Shown here: piece by piece, positions 16,990 through 26,600 of the stretch
Layout of the letters: each line of letters opens with the position of its first letter
Numbering within the stretch: the stretch's first letter is position 1
Assembly: GCA_002394235.1 (NCBI GenBank)
Contig: DGTF01000061.1
Coordinates: forward strand, 22,637-86,636
DNA length: 64,000 bases
Source of the DNA: Eubacterium sp. UBA4343
GTDB lineage: Bacteria; Bacillota; Clostridia; Lachnospirales; Lachnospiraceae
Direction: 5' to 3'
The notes under the pieces: model-generated
Told to the model about the DNA's origin: nothing
The model's database searches: none
The model's input: the letters and a program-made list of their open reading frames with translations, nothing else
Program-made: the position numbers and the translations under genes

Positions 16990-18009
16990 CTATTTCCGGG
17001 AAGAAGGCCGCACCTGTCTGGATCCATGGGTATCCCTGCGGGATCTGGCCGTATCCTTTTTCTCGTACTTTTCGTAGGCTTCTACAATCTTCTGAACCAG
17101 CGGATGTCGGACGACATCTCTGCTGGTAAGTTCACAGAAGGAAATTCCCTCAACTTTACGGAGAACCTTTGCGGCAACATCGAGTCCAGAGGTTACGCCG
17201 GCGGCGAGATCCTTCTGGGTCATATCACCGGTGATGACGACCTTTGACCCGAAACCGATTCGCGTCAGGAACATCTTCATCTGCGCGGGGGTGGTATTCT
17301 GCGCTTCATCGAGAATGATGTAGGCGTCATCCAGTGTGCGGCCTCGCATATAGGCAAGGGGAGCCACTTCGATCAGGCCCTTCTCCATATTCTTCTGAAA
17401 GCTCTCGGCTCCCATGATCTGATAGAGAGCATCATAGAGAGGACGCAGATATGGGTCAATCTTACTTTGCAGGTCGCCCGGAAGAAAACCGAGCTTCTCA
17501 CCCGCTTCAATAGCGGGACGGGTCAGGATAATCCTGCTCACCTCGTCGTTTCGAAAGGCAGTGATCGCCATCGCCATGGCCAGATAAGTTTTTCCTGTGC
17601 CGGCCGGGCCGATGCCGAAGGTGATCATGTGATTCCGGATGGCGTCCACGTACTGCTTCTGACCGACAGTCTTTGGCTTCACTGCTCTGCCGTTTATTGT
17701 GTGGCAGATCAGATCACTGTCCAGTTCCAGGACATCGGATTCTCTGGATTCCATCGCCATTGACAGCATGTAATTGATGTTCTGTTCAGTGATTTCGTTG
17801 CCGCGCGCGGAAAGCTCGATCAGATCCTCCAGCATGCGGCGGGCCGCCGCCACGTTTGAGGCGGGACCGACGATCTTCAGGGATCCGTCTCTGGACAGAA
17901 GGGTCACCCCAAGGGTTCGTTCTATTTTCTTTACATTCTGATCGAATTCCCCGTATACATTCTTCTCATGTTCTGCGGGAATTTCCAATTGTTCCTCAAT
18001 AACTGCCAA
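16990..18009 (-). CDS. ybeZ: PhoH-like ATPase (YbeZ)
   Basis: Cytoplasmic P-loop ATPase of the PhoH/YbeZ family, thought to be an RNA helicase-like partner of YbeY. An N-terminal KH-like region (about 1-100) contains LKIVGPASNVAAARRML. Walker A is GPAGTGKTYLAMA, and Walker B is YIILDEAQNTTP, followed by VVITGDMTQ and DVVRHPLVQKI. The start codon is TTG at 18009 with GAGG eight bases upstream; no ATG in frame is near. It ends in a basic tail and is followed by ybeY after 46 bases. The partnership with YbeY rests on conserved gene order. Confidence 0.94.
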   Translation of the reverse strand: MAVIEEQLEIPAEHEKNVYGEFDQNVKKIERTLGVTLLSRDGSLKIVGPASNVAAARRMLEDLIELSARGNEITEQNINYMLSMAMESRESDVLELDSDLICHTINGRAVKPKTVGQKQYVDAIRNHMITFGIGPAGTGKTYLAMAMAITAFRNDEVSRIILTRPAIEAGEKLGFLPGDLQSKIDPYLRPLYDALYQIMGAESFQKNMEKGLIEVAPLAYMRGRTLDDAYIILDEAQNTTPAQMKMFLTRIGFGSKVVITGDMTQKDLAAGVTSGLDVAAKVLRKVEGISFCELTSRDVVRHPLVQKIVEAYEKYEKKDTARSRRDTHGSRQVRPSSRK

Positions 18010-18079
18010 TTTATCATCCTCAGCTTAAATGTATGATGGTGCCCCTGTTTACAGGGCGTGTACGTTTCTGTAGAATCTC

Positions 18080-18223
18080 CCGGCGGAGTGACTCTCTTGT
18101 GACAGAGAGAAGATACCGGCGGAAAAATCTCCTTCTGACAGAGAAAAATTTCCGGCGGAGTGACTCTCTGGTGACAGAGAGAAGATACCGGCGGAAAGAT
18201 CTCCTTATGACAGAGAAAGCATC
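18080..18223. repeat. 36-bp tandem repeat, four units
   Basis: Units at 18080-18115, 18116-18151, 18152-18187 and 18188-18223. Units 1 and 3 are nearly identical (contain GGAGTGACTCTC and GACAGAGAGAAGATA); units 2 and 4 are nearly identical (contain CGGAAA and ATCTCCTT), so there is a 72-bp higher-order period. The DUF2284 stop codon begins a fifth, degenerate unit. It fills most of the leader of the phoH-like gene. Confidence 0.9.
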
Positions 18224-18772
18224 TCAGCGGTAAAAAATGAGAGAAAACCACAGCTGTGTGTGTTCATCGATATAGTACTCCATGCCGCAGGACTCGGCAA
18301 GCTTTGCAACGACGATGCCGTGGCCCTCAATGCAAGGGTGCATGCGGTCGGGAAAACGGCATGGCTTCTCCGGATAGGTGCATTCCTGGCAGATGCTGCA
18401 GGAATCCCCGGAGAGGCGGTAGGTCTCCAGACCGGCTTTCCGCATTCTCTGCTCTACAAGACCGGTTGTCTGCTCATGGGAACGCTTCGTCTGAAAAGAC
18501 TCTGTGAGGTTCATGCTGTCCCGAACCTCGTGTACGGTGGAGAAGAAAAAAGCTCCCCGGTAAGCCATGCATCTTTCCCGGCATTCCGGAACGGTACCGA
18601 CCGCCGGCGGACAGGACCAGCTGCTTCCATATCGCTTGCATTCCAGCCGGCAGACGGTCCTAACCTTCTCGGTAAAAGAAATCTGTTCCGGTGTCAGGAA
18701 ACCGTATTCAAACACGGGAAGATCCTGAATCAAAGTTTCTATATGATTTTTAATATTTTCAAAATCTGTCAT
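18224..18772 (-). CDS. DUF2284 family cysteine-rich metal-binding protein
   Basis: A 182-residue protein with two cysteine clusters: CRLECKRYGSSWSCPPAVG in the first half and CSICQECTYPEKPC followed by MHPCIEGHGI in the second. This spacing is that of the DUF2284 family of predicted metal-binding proteins of anaerobes; the bound metal or cluster and the reaction are unknown. I chose ATG 18772 although its ribosome-binding site is weak. A longer frame begins at 18907 but would overlap rlmH and pass through what looks like another degenerate repeat, so those 45 residues are unlikely to be real protein. The stop codon abuts the 36-bp tandem array. Confidence 0.82.
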   Translation of the reverse strand: MTDFENIKNHIETLIQDLPVFEYGFLTPEQISFTEKVRTVCRLECKRYGSSWSCPPAVGTVPECRERCMAYRGAFFFSTVHEVRDSMNLTESFQTKRSHEQTTGLVEQRMRKAGLETYRLSGDSCSICQECTYPEKPCRFPDRMHPCIEGHGIVVAKLAESCGMEYYIDEHTQLWFSLIFYR

Positions 18773-18887
18773 GGTATTTACAGCCTGCCCTTCCGGAGCT
18801 GATGCGCACACCGGTTGGTATATGTCAACAGCGTGATTGCCGTTTATTCTGCAGCCTGCCCTTTCGAAGCTGATACAAACACTGAAC
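18773..18887. repeat. Degenerate direct repeat after rlmH
   Basis: A block starting CAGCCTGCCCTT recurs after 71 bp (18781 and 18852), each followed by AGCTGAT. The period is about twice 36 bp, as in the array at 18080. It starts at the rlmH stop. Confidence 0.5.
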
Positions 18888-19367
18888 TCACTTATGATAT
18901 GGCTCATGATGCAGAATGCGGAAGCTGCGGTAAATCTGTTCGAGAAGAATCATGCGCATCAGCTGATGCGGAAAGGTCATTTTTGAGAAGCTGAGCTTCC
19001 GGTCCGCTCTTTGCAGGACCTGCGGGGAGAGACCCAGCGAGCCGCCAATCACAAATACTATATGACTAATTCCACGTACGGTCAATGAAGAAATCCGTTC
19101 AGAAAGCTCAACAGAATCCAGCATTTCCCCGTCGATGGCAAGCGCGATCACAAAGGCATTGTCCGGGATGAGCTTCAGGAGACGGTCTCCCTCCTTTTCC
19201 CGGATCGCGTCCTCTTCCGCCGCGGATGCGCCTTCGGGAGTTTTCTCATCTGCAGCTTCCAGGATCTGAAGCGTGCAGTAGCGGCTGAGCCGCTTACTGT
19301 ACTCGGCGATTCCCGCCGTCAGATATTTTTCCTTGATTTTTCCGACACAGGCAATTGTAATTTTCAT
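18888..19367 (-). CDS. rlmH: 23S rRNA (pseudouridine-1915 N3) methyltransferase
   Basis: SPOUT-class methyltransferase acting on pseudouridine 1915 in helix 69 of assembled 70S ribosomes. The N-terminus [16 protein letters not shown], the SAM-knot block [11 protein letters not shown] and the conserved C-terminus [19 protein letters not shown] are essentially diagnostic, and 159 residues is the normal length. The ribosome-binding site is weak (AAGG at about ten bases). The gene appears separate from nfnAB upstream, because a terminator lies between them. Confidence 0.97.
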   Translation of the reverse strand: MKITIACVGKIKEKYLTAGIAEYSKRLSRYCTLQILEAADEKTPEGASAAEEDAIREKEGDRLLKLIPDNAFVIALAIDGEMLDSVELSERISSLTVRGISHIVFVIGGSLGLSPQVLQRADRKLSFSKMTFPHQLMRMILLEQIYRSFRILHHEPYHK

Positions 19368-19510
19368 AAGGTATGTTCCTGAATAATTTGCGCCCTGAAT
19401 GATTTGTCAGTGAACTGCGATAACCTGCAGGATTACGGCCTTTAAGGGGAAAATGTGATACAGCGCTGTAATCTCTGTGAACGGAGACCGTCATTCAGAA
19501 GAAACGAAAA

Positions 19511-19532
19511 CATCCCGGAGAACTCCGGGATG
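19511..19532 (-). terminator. Terminator after nfnB
   Basis: CATCCCGGA and TCCGGGATG form a perfect nine-base stem with a four-base loop, followed on the minus strand by TTTTCGTTTC. It is about 70 bp after the nfnB stop; it could work in both directions. Confidence 0.75.
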
Positions 19533-19540
19533 TTTCGAAA

Positions 19541-19590
19541 CGAGATAAAACGCGCTTCGCAGACGTTGTCTCAATATCGCGACGATCGCG
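19541..19590 (-). repeat. Dispersed repeat, family B, copy 1
   Basis: Read on the minus strand it contains GTCGCGATA, then GAGA and ends GCGTTTTATCTCG. It aligns over its whole length with the plus strand of 50473-50520. Lies just after the nfnB stop. Confidence 0.55.
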
Positions 19591-19600
19591 TAAATCAAAA

Positions 19601-21004
19601 TCACTTTGCGGATTTGGATCTGATGAATTCGTCAATTCCCTTCGCGGCCGCTTTACCTGCGCCCATGGCCAGGATTACGGTCGCCGCGCCGGTAACCGCG
19701 TCGCCGCCGGCAAATACGCCTTCCTTGGTCGTCTGGCCGTTCTCCTCGCTTGCAATGATACATTTTCTCTTGTTCACGTCGAGTCCAACTGTGGTAGAGG
19801 AAATCAGAGGATTCGGAGATGTTCCAAGGGACATGATGACGGTATCACAGTCCATGTTGAACTCAGAACCCGGGATCTCAACCGGGCGGCGTCTTCCCGA
19901 AGCATCCGGCTCACCGAGCTCCATGCGGATGCAGCGGATGGATTTCACCCAGCCGGTCTTCTCATCTGCGATGATTTCCACCGGATTTGTCAGCAGATCA
20001 AAGATAATGCCCTCTTCCTTTGCGTGATGAACTTCCTCGCGACGAGCCGGAAGCTCCTCCTCGGAACGGCGGTATACAATGTGTACCTCGGCGCCGAGAC
20101 GCAGTGCGGTTCTGGCAGCATCCATGGCAACATTTCCTCCGCCGACAACGACTACCTTTTTGCCTCTGTGAATAGGTGTGTAGTAATCATCGCGATAAGC
20201 CTTCATGAGGTTATTCCGGGTGAGGTACTCGTTTGCGGAGAATACGCCGAGCGCGGTTTCACCCGGGATATTCATGAAACGCGGAAGTCCTGCGCCGGAA
20301 CCAATAAATACAGCCTCAAAGCCATCTTCGCCGAGAAGCTCGTCGACCTTCTCGGATTTGCCGATAACGACATTTGTATCGATTTTGACACCGAGACTCT
20401 TTACGTTCTCGACTTCCTTCTCAACGACCTTGTCCTTTGGAAGACGGAATTCCGGGATTCCATAGGCAAGAACGCCGCCGGCCTTATGAAGCGCCTCAAA
20501 GATCGTGACATCATAGCCGAGCTTTGCGAGATCTCCGGCACAGGTCAGACCCGAAGGACCGGCTCCGATAATCGCAACCTTGTGGCCGTTCTTCTCCTTC
20601 GCGGGAGTCGGCTTGATTCCGTTCTCTTTTGCCCAGTCCGCCGTAAATCTCTCGAGCTTTCCGATGGAGACCGCCTCACCTTTGATTCCGCGGATACATC
20701 TCTCCTCACACTGTGTCTCCTGAGGACATACACGTCCGCAGACAGCCGGAAGAGAACTGGATTCACTGATGACATCATAGGCGTGCCGGAAGTCACCGTC
20801 TTTTATGCCGCTGATAAATGCCGGAATATTAATATGAACAGGGCAGCCTTCCACACATCTGGGCTTCTTGCAGTTCAGGCATCTGGTAGCCTCAGCCATC
20901 GCCTCTTCCTGATTATATCCAAGGCAGACCTCATCGAAGTTAGTGGCACGAACCTTGGGATCCTGCTCTCTGACAGGAACTTTCTTCAGCATATCAACTT
21001 CCAT
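19601..21004 (-). CDS. nfnB: NADPH-binding subunit of ferredoxin:NADP+ transhydrogenase (NfnB-like)
   Basis: A 467-residue flavoprotein of the glutamate synthase small-subunit family. N-terminal cysteines in RCLNCKKPRCVEGCPVHINIP and CGRVCPQETQCEERCIRG bind two 4Fe-4S clusters; GAGPSGLTCAGDLA binds FAD and GGGNVAMDAARTALRLGAEV binds NADPH. On its own it could be taken for GltD, but the NfnA partner directly upstream and the absence of a large glutamate synthase subunit favour an NfnAB complex, which couples NADH and ferredoxin oxidation to NADP+ reduction by flavin-based electron bifurcation. The ATG at 21004 overlaps the nfnA stop by one base (TGATG), with GGAGGTG seven bases upstream, so the pair is translationally coupled. 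Confidence 0.9.
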   Translation of the reverse strand: MEVDMLKKVPVREQDPKVRATNFDEVCLGYNQEEAMAEATRCLNCKKPRCVEGCPVHINIPAFISGIKDGDFRHAYDVISESSSLPAVCGRVCPQETQCEERCIRGIKGEAVSIGKLERFTADWAKENGIKPTPAKEKNGHKVAIIGAGPSGLTCAGDLAKLGYDVTIFEALHKAGGVLAYGIPEFRLPKDKVVEKEVENVKSLGVKIDTNVVIGKSEKVDELLGEDGFEAVFIGSGAGLPRFMNIPGETALGVFSANEYLTRNNLMKAYRDDYYTPIHRGKKVVVVGGGNVAMDAARTALRLGAEVHIVYRRSEEELPARREEVHHAKEEGIIFDLLTNPVEIIADEKTGWVKSIRCIRMELGEPDASGRRRPVEIPGSEFNMDCDTVIMSLGTSPNPLISSTTVGLDVNKRKCIIASEENGQTTKEGVFAGGDAVTGAATVILAMGAGKAAAKGIDEFIRSKSAK

Positions 21005-21891
21005 CACTTGTCACCTCCGCACATTCCGCAGCCGCCGTGATGGGCATCACCCTCCTGAGCCTTCAGGATCGCACGGCCTTCCTCTGTCTGATACATTCTG
21101 TTTCTCTGCATGGCCTGGTCAAAATCGATGAGATGGCCGTCAAACTCCGGTCCGTCTACACACGCAAATTTGACCTCTCCGCCGACCATGACACGGCAGG
21201 CGCCGCACATGCCGGTTCCGTCGACCATAATCGGATTCATGCTGACTACTGTGTGGATGCCGAATTCCTTCGTCAGCTTGCATACGAACTTCATCATGAT
21301 CATCGGTCCGATTGCAACGCACCAGTCGTAGTGCTTGCCCTCTTTTTCGATCAGATCCTGAAGACATACGGTGACCATACCCTTGCGCTGATAGGAACCA
21401 TCGTCTGTGGTGATGTAAAGGTTGCATACGGATTTGAATTCATCCTCAAGGATGACAAGATCTTTATTCTTGGCGCCGATAATGACATCCGCGGTCACGC
21501 CGTGCTCATGGAGCCATTTAACCTGCGGATATACTGGTGCGGTGCCGACACCGCCGGCGATGAAGACAATGCTTCTTTTCTTGAGCTCTTCAATCGGCGT
21601 GTCGATCAGATCGGACGGACGTCCGAGCGGTCCGACAAAATCTTCGAAGGAATCGCCTGCTGTAAGCTCGGCCATTCTCCGTGTGGAGTTTCCGATTGGC
21701 TGGAATACGATAGTAATCGTTCCGTTTTCCCGGTCGTAATCACAGATAGTCAGAGGAATACGCTCTCCTACTTCATCAACCTTGGCGATGATGAACTGCC
21801 CGGGCTGACAATGCTTTGCTACCATTGGCGCCTTAACTACCATACGGTAGATATTTGCGGCCAGGTTGTCTGCAGACAAAATCTTATACAT
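21004..21891 (-). CDS. nfnA: NADH/ferredoxin-binding subunit of Nfn transhydrogenase (NfnA-like)
   Basis: A 295-residue ferredoxin-NADP reductase-like flavoprotein. RIPLTICDYD contacts FAD, AGGVGTAPVYPQ contacts the nicotinamide nucleotide, and MCGACRVMVGGEVKFACVDG holds the 2Fe-2S cluster as in dihydroorotate dehydrogenase electron-transfer subunits, SudB and NfnA. A short C-terminal tail adds a cysteine pair in GGCGMCGG. The pairing with nfnB makes Nfn the best call; a sulfide dehydrogenase (SudAB) cannot be excluded by sequence alone. I chose ATG 21891, which has CAGGAGG six bases upstream; a frame to 21939 has no such site. Such a complex supplies NADPH in fermenting Clostridia and fits with the NADH sensor Rex in this window. 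Confidence 0.9.
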   Translation of the reverse strand: MYKILSADNLAANIYRMVVKAPMVAKHCQPGQFIIAKVDEVGERIPLTICDYDRENGTITIVFQPIGNSTRRMAELTAGDSFEDFVGPLGRPSDLIDTPIEELKKRSIVFIAGGVGTAPVYPQVKWLHEHGVTADVIIGAKNKDLVILEDEFKSVCNLYITTDDGSYQRKGMVTVCLQDLIEKEGKHYDWCVAIGPMIMMKFVCKLTKEFGIHTVVSMNPIMVDGTGMCGACRVMVGGEVKFACVDGPEFDGHLIDFDQAMQRNRMYQTEEGRAILKAQEGDAHHGGCGMCGGDK

Positions 21892-22128
21892 GTTGTCCTC
21901 CTGATATAAAAATATATTCGCGCAATTCAAGCATATCATGATTCTTCATATACAATGATATCGTGACCACGCATCCTCACGGAAAACAGAAGCTTTCCGT
22001 AATGATCGGTATTAGATCATCTGGATCGGGATGCATCCGGAACGCCTTCGAAATGCATCAGAAGCAGATTCTGTAATAGTTTACCATAAATCAGAAACTT
22101 TGTGAGGATTTTTTTAAATTTTAGTGTA

Positions 22129-22212
22129 GGATTGCGGGAGTGCGAAGCACGGAGCAATCCGCAGCTTATACAAATTGTGGTACCCCGCATGCGGAGCAAT
22201 CCGCAGCCAGAC
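22129..22212 (-). repeat. Dispersed intergenic repeat, family A, copy 6
   Basis: On the minus strand: CTGCGGATTGCTCCGCATGC, GGGGTACCACAATTTGTATA, AGCTGCGGATTGCTCCGTGC, TTCGCACTCCCGC. A very complete copy. It begins five bases after the stop of the zinc-ribbon protein gene. Confidence 0.75.
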
Positions 22213-22216
22213 CGGC

Positions 22217-23647
22217 TCAGTTCGTGTTCTCTTCGGCAGCTTTATCGCTTTCTGAATCGGTCTGTTCCCTGTTCTCCGAGTTTGCGGAAGAGGTTGATGA
22301 AGAAGCTTCCGGAGTCGGCGTGGCAGTCGGTGTCGGTGTTGCCGCTTCCGTTGGTGTCGGCGTGGCTACCGTCTCCGAATTGTAGGCATTCACCGGGTTG
22401 TAGGTATTGCTCGCCTCCTGGGTCGGTGTGGCTGTTGGTGTCGGTGTTGCTGTCGGGGTAGCCACTGAGTAGATATAGGTCGCAGATGCTACCTTTCCGA
22501 GCTTTCCGTCCTTGCTGCACAGCACCGCGTAGAAGATATGCTCTCCCTGACGCATGCTCACAGGCTTGGTATATTTGTTGCTGCTTTTGGTCGGTGTCTG
22601 ATCAAACGCATAGTAGCACGTATAACCGTCCGGGACCGTGACCGTAATGTGGGTGACATCGGTGTCTGTGTCATTGCCGGAGGAAGACGAAACCGATTCG
22701 GCGCTGCTGTTCTTGCCCTTCACATGTGTATAGGTACCGGATTCCGGTGTGATCTTCGGAGCGGCAGGTGTATCCAGCTCGATGCTGAATTCCTGACTGG
22801 AAGTCTCACTGGTGAGTCCCTTGTCTGTAACAACGATTGCCTTGACCGTTGTGGTTCCCTCCTTCAGTTTAAAGGAGCCGGCATACCTGGAAGATGAAAG
22901 ATCCGGCGTGGAATCATCCGTCGTGTAGTAGATGGTTCCGTTGTCAGAGGACTCGATCGTTATGGTCTGAATGTCATTGTAAGTACCGCCTTCTGGGGTG
23001 ATGGTCGGCGCCTTCGGAAGGTAATTCTCATATTTCGCCAGTACCTTCTTGTTTTTGCAGTTCTTCAGCAGGGTGCGTATCGCGTCCGAGTTCCTGTCGG
23101 CGGTATATAGTTTGATCAAAAGGTCATATGCTCTGGTATAGTCGCCGTTTCCGGAAATCAGTTGCTCCAGAACAGATTCTGCGTCACTGTTTTTCTTCAG
23201 GGCAGCATAGATTTCTGCCTCCAGATAAAGCCCGTCGTCATTGTCAGCGTCAATTTTCAGAGCCTTTGTGATATAGGACAGGGCATCGTCATAATCGCCG
23301 ATCTCATAGGAGTTCTGCGCTTTTTCATACTGATAGGCAAAGGATCCGCGCTGTCTACTGAGATGAAGCGACACGGAAGTGATGATAACAGCCGCGCAGG
23401 CCGCGGCTATCAGGACAATCAGCAGGAGGATCTTGCGGCGGATCTGCTGCTTTCGCTTTTCAATCGCCTGTTCCCGTTCCATCTCTTCGCGGCGTCGCTG
23501 TGCTTCATCCTCTTTTCTTTTTTTATCTTCCTGAATCTTGCTTTCAATCGTGACATAGTCAGGCACGAGCTGTACCTCGTGTCCGCATACGGGGCAGATC
23601 AGTTCATCATCCGGAAATTGCGCGCCACAGTTTGTGCAAGTCCTCAT
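22217..23647 (-). CDS. Membrane-anchored zinc-ribbon/TPR protein with beta-sandwich repeats
   Basis: Not a known enzyme. The 476-residue protein starts with a zinc ribbon (CTNCGAQFPDDELICPVCG, residues 4-22), a charged coiled-coil (about 35-70), one membrane segment (about 73-93), then TPR-like helices (YEKAQNSYEIGDYDDALSYI and following, about 105-205). Two domains of the chitobiase C-terminal/FN3-like type follow (PTITPEGGTYND and PKITPESGTYTH starts; IYYTTDDSTP is typical), and the C-terminus is a Thr/Pro-rich tail (PTPTATPT type) of about 90 residues. The inferred layout is zinc ribbon inside, TPR and sandwich domains outside the membrane. GGAGGAG precedes the ATG, which lies three bases after the ftsK stop, so it is coupled to ftsK. 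Confidence 0.8.
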   Translation of the reverse strand: MRTCTNCGAQFPDDELICPVCGHEVQLVPDYVTIESKIQEDKKRKEDEAQRRREEMEREQAIEKRKQQIRRKILLLIVLIAAACAAVIITSVSLHLSRQRGSFAYQYEKAQNSYEIGDYDDALSYITKALKIDADNDDGLYLEAEIYAALKKNSDAESVLEQLISGNGDYTRAYDLLIKLYTADRNSDAIRTLLKNCKNKKVLAKYENYLPKAPTITPEGGTYNDIQTITIESSDNGTIYYTTDDSTPDLSSSRYAGSFKLKEGTTTVKAIVVTDKGLTSETSSQEFSIELDTPAAPKITPESGTYTHVKGKNSSAESVSSSSGNDTDTDVTHITVTVPDGYTCYYAFDQTPTKSSNKYTKPVSMRQGEHIFYAVLCSKDGKLGKVASATYIYSVATPTATPTPTATPTQEASNTYNPVNAYNSETVATPTPTEAATPTPTATPTPEASSSTSSANSENREQTDSESDKAAEENTN

Positions 23648-23650
23648 TGA

Positions 23651-26600
23651 TCAATTCTCCTCCAGGTAATTCTCAAATTGTTCCATCGACATCAAGACTT
23701 TGCGTGGTTTTGTTCCTTCTTCTTCTCCGACGACACCGGCATCACAGAGCTGATCCATGATTCTGGCAGCGCGGTTGAATCCGATCCGGAATGCCCGCTG
23801 AAGCATACCGATCGAAGCTTTATCCTTTTCAATAATCAGTTTTCCGGCATCCGTGAAATAGGAATCCGTGTCCATCGCGTCTCCGCTTGGACTGACAGAT
23901 CCGGCGGCGTTTTTGTCGATTGCCTCCTGAATCTGCATCATGTTTTCCTGTGTAAAGTGCAGGACCTTGTGGTTCTCCTTTAAATAATTGACTACGTTTG
24001 CGATCTCTTCATCCGTCAGAAAAGCACCCTGAATACGGGCGGGCTTCTGGTAGCCCTGCGGATAAAAGAGCATATCACCCTTGCCGAGTAGCTTCTCCGC
24101 ACCATTCATGTCAATGATTGTTCGTGAATCAACACCCGAGGTTACGGAAAGAGCAATTCTCGAAGGCATATTTGCCTTGATCAGTCCGGTAATGACATTG
24201 ACGGAAGGACGCTGGGTCGCGATGATCAGATGAATGCCACAGGCACGGGCAAGCTGAGCCAGCCGGCAGATCGCGTCCTCCACCTCATTCTGCGCGACCA
24301 TCATAAGGTCCGCAAGCTCGTCCACAACGATTACGATGCGGAACATTTTCTTCGGCTTTTTGCCGTTTTCATCCGGCGGCATCGCATCTACCTTTTCGTT
24401 GTAGCCTCTCAGATCGCGCACGCCCATCTCCGCGAATTTCTGGTAGCGGTCGGTCATCTCCGAGACGGCCCAGTTCAGAGCGCCCGCAGCCTTCTTCGGA
24501 TCTGTGACGACCGGGATCAGCAGATGCGGAATCCCGTTGTATACGGAAAGCTCAACGACCTTCGGGTCGATCATGATGAATTTCACCTCATCCGGTCTGG
24601 ACTTGTATAGGATACTCATGATGAAGGTGTTGATGCAGACCGATTTTCCGGAACCGGTAGCTCCGGCGATCAGCAGATGCGGCATCTTCGCGATATCGGC
24701 GATCACCGGCTGTCCGGCGATGTCTTTTCCGACACAGATCGCGAGCTTTGATTTCGCCTTCCGGAAAGCCTCGGATTCCAGAAGCTCCCGCATGCTGACT
24801 GTGGTATTTGTCTTGTTCGGGACTTCGATCCCGATTGCTGCCTTGCCGGGAATCGGGGCTTCAATACGCACATCGGTGGCTGCCAGGTTCAGCTTGATAT
24901 CGTCCTGAAGACTCAGGATCTTGCTGACCTTTACGCCCATCTGCGGGGTCAGCTCATACTGTGTAACGGTGGGGCCGCAGCTGATGTGGTTGATGGTGAC
25001 TTCCACGCCGAAATTATGAAGCGTCTGCTGGAGCTTTGCGGCTGTCGCCTTAAGATGCTCGTTCGAGTCGCCTCTCTGATTGGGCTTCGGAGGATTGAGC
25101 AGATCAATCGGGGGAAAAACATATTCCTCCGCGATCTCTTCCTCCTGTTCCGGAACCTGAATCTCTTCTGGCGCGCCTGCGGAGGACTTTGCCCTCCGGA
25201 TGCTTGTCCGTCTCTCACCGGCAGCCGGAGCGTTTTCATCTGGTTGAGTCTGCGCAGTCCGGTCCCCGTTGTCGTTCGGATAAACGCAGCTATCAATTCG
25301 GTCGCTGCTCTCCTCTGGAGAGGTATTCATCTCATCCGTCTCTCCATTCTCCTCCGGATCAGACTTCTTCTCTGCCTGTCCGCGTCCGTCTACAGCAGAA
25401 GCGGTATCAACAGCCATGTCGTGGGATGATCTGCCGGCGGTTTCTCCGAAATGGTTTTCCTGACCGGCGGATGAAAGAGAAGACTCTGTTCCCGGGAAAA
25501 CGGCGGCATCATCGGTTCTTCCCGTGCCATTGCTGATAATGGCATCTGGAATTGCTTCAGGTGTGATCAGATCATCAGCTTCCGGTTCAGCTCCAGCGTC
25601 AAGGATCTCCCCTGTCTCAGGATCAAAGGAAGTAACCGCCCTGTTATTGGGCTTGCTGTCTCTGCTTTCAGGATTGCTGCTGTCCGGTGTCTGATCCGTC
25701 TGCAGCTGCGAGATGATCGGCGCGAGGGAAGCCGCGTCAATGGTTGTCTTCGATACGGGCGAAGATGCCTTTGCAGCAAAACCCGGATCCCTGTCGGGAT
25801 GCGGAATCGTCTGAGGCTCGACACGGCGGGCCATCCGGGTGGTCTCCTCGGCCGCAGCCTGCCGTTCTCTGGTCTTCATGCGAAGCGCCGCCTCCCGCTC
25901 CTTCTTCGCGATTGCCGCATCTCTTTTTTCCTGACGGATCAGCCGGCGCTCTTCTCTCTCCTGCTCACGAATGTCGCGGGTGTCATATAGATAATCGCTG
26001 CGGTCACGTATGAGTGAAAAAAGAGATTTCTGTGTGAGGAGAAGCGCAAAGATTACCAGCGCGATAATCACGATAACATAAGCGCCGATGATACCGAAGC
26101 CTCTTCCGAACAGCAGAACCAGAATTCCTCCCAGGATCCCGCCTCCGGTATGGTATCTGGAGCACTCGCGGAAGATTTGCGCAGGTCCGGTGCTCTTCTC
26201 ATATCCGCTCAGGATCAGCTGGGCAAAGGCACAGATAAAGATATACAGTCCCGACAGCGAGATGACTCTTCGTGTGACATCCGGGGAAGCTGAATTCGCT
26301 ATCAGGAAAATCACGAGATAGAGAAGCAGAAACGGAAAAATATATGCAGTGATTCCAAAAAGGCCAAATGCAAGCGCTGCCAGAGCAGATCCAAGCGGAC
26401 CGGCCAGGCCGATACAGGAGAGAAACAGCAGAATACTGATGCCGAGTGTCAGGAGAATCCCGACGTCACGTTTGATTTCCGCCTCGCGCTTTGCTTCGGA
26501 GCGGGTGGAATGTCCGGATGTCCGGTATTGTGATGCGGCCCCGGCGGATGATCTTCCGGAGGAACGCCGCCTGGAGGAGGTCGTTCCTGAAGTGCCTTTC

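Noticed and set aside
18080-18223. CRISPR array
   Set aside because: The 36-bp units are directly joined with no spacers and no cas genes are nearby.
18773-18907. N-terminal extension of the DUF2284 protein
   Set aside because: It would overlap rlmH and run through a degenerate direct repeat; the conserved part starts after 18772.
19601-21004. GltD of glutamate synthase
   Set aside because: The family cannot be separated on this subunit alone, but no large glutamate synthase subunit is adjacent and an NfnA-type partner overlaps by one base.
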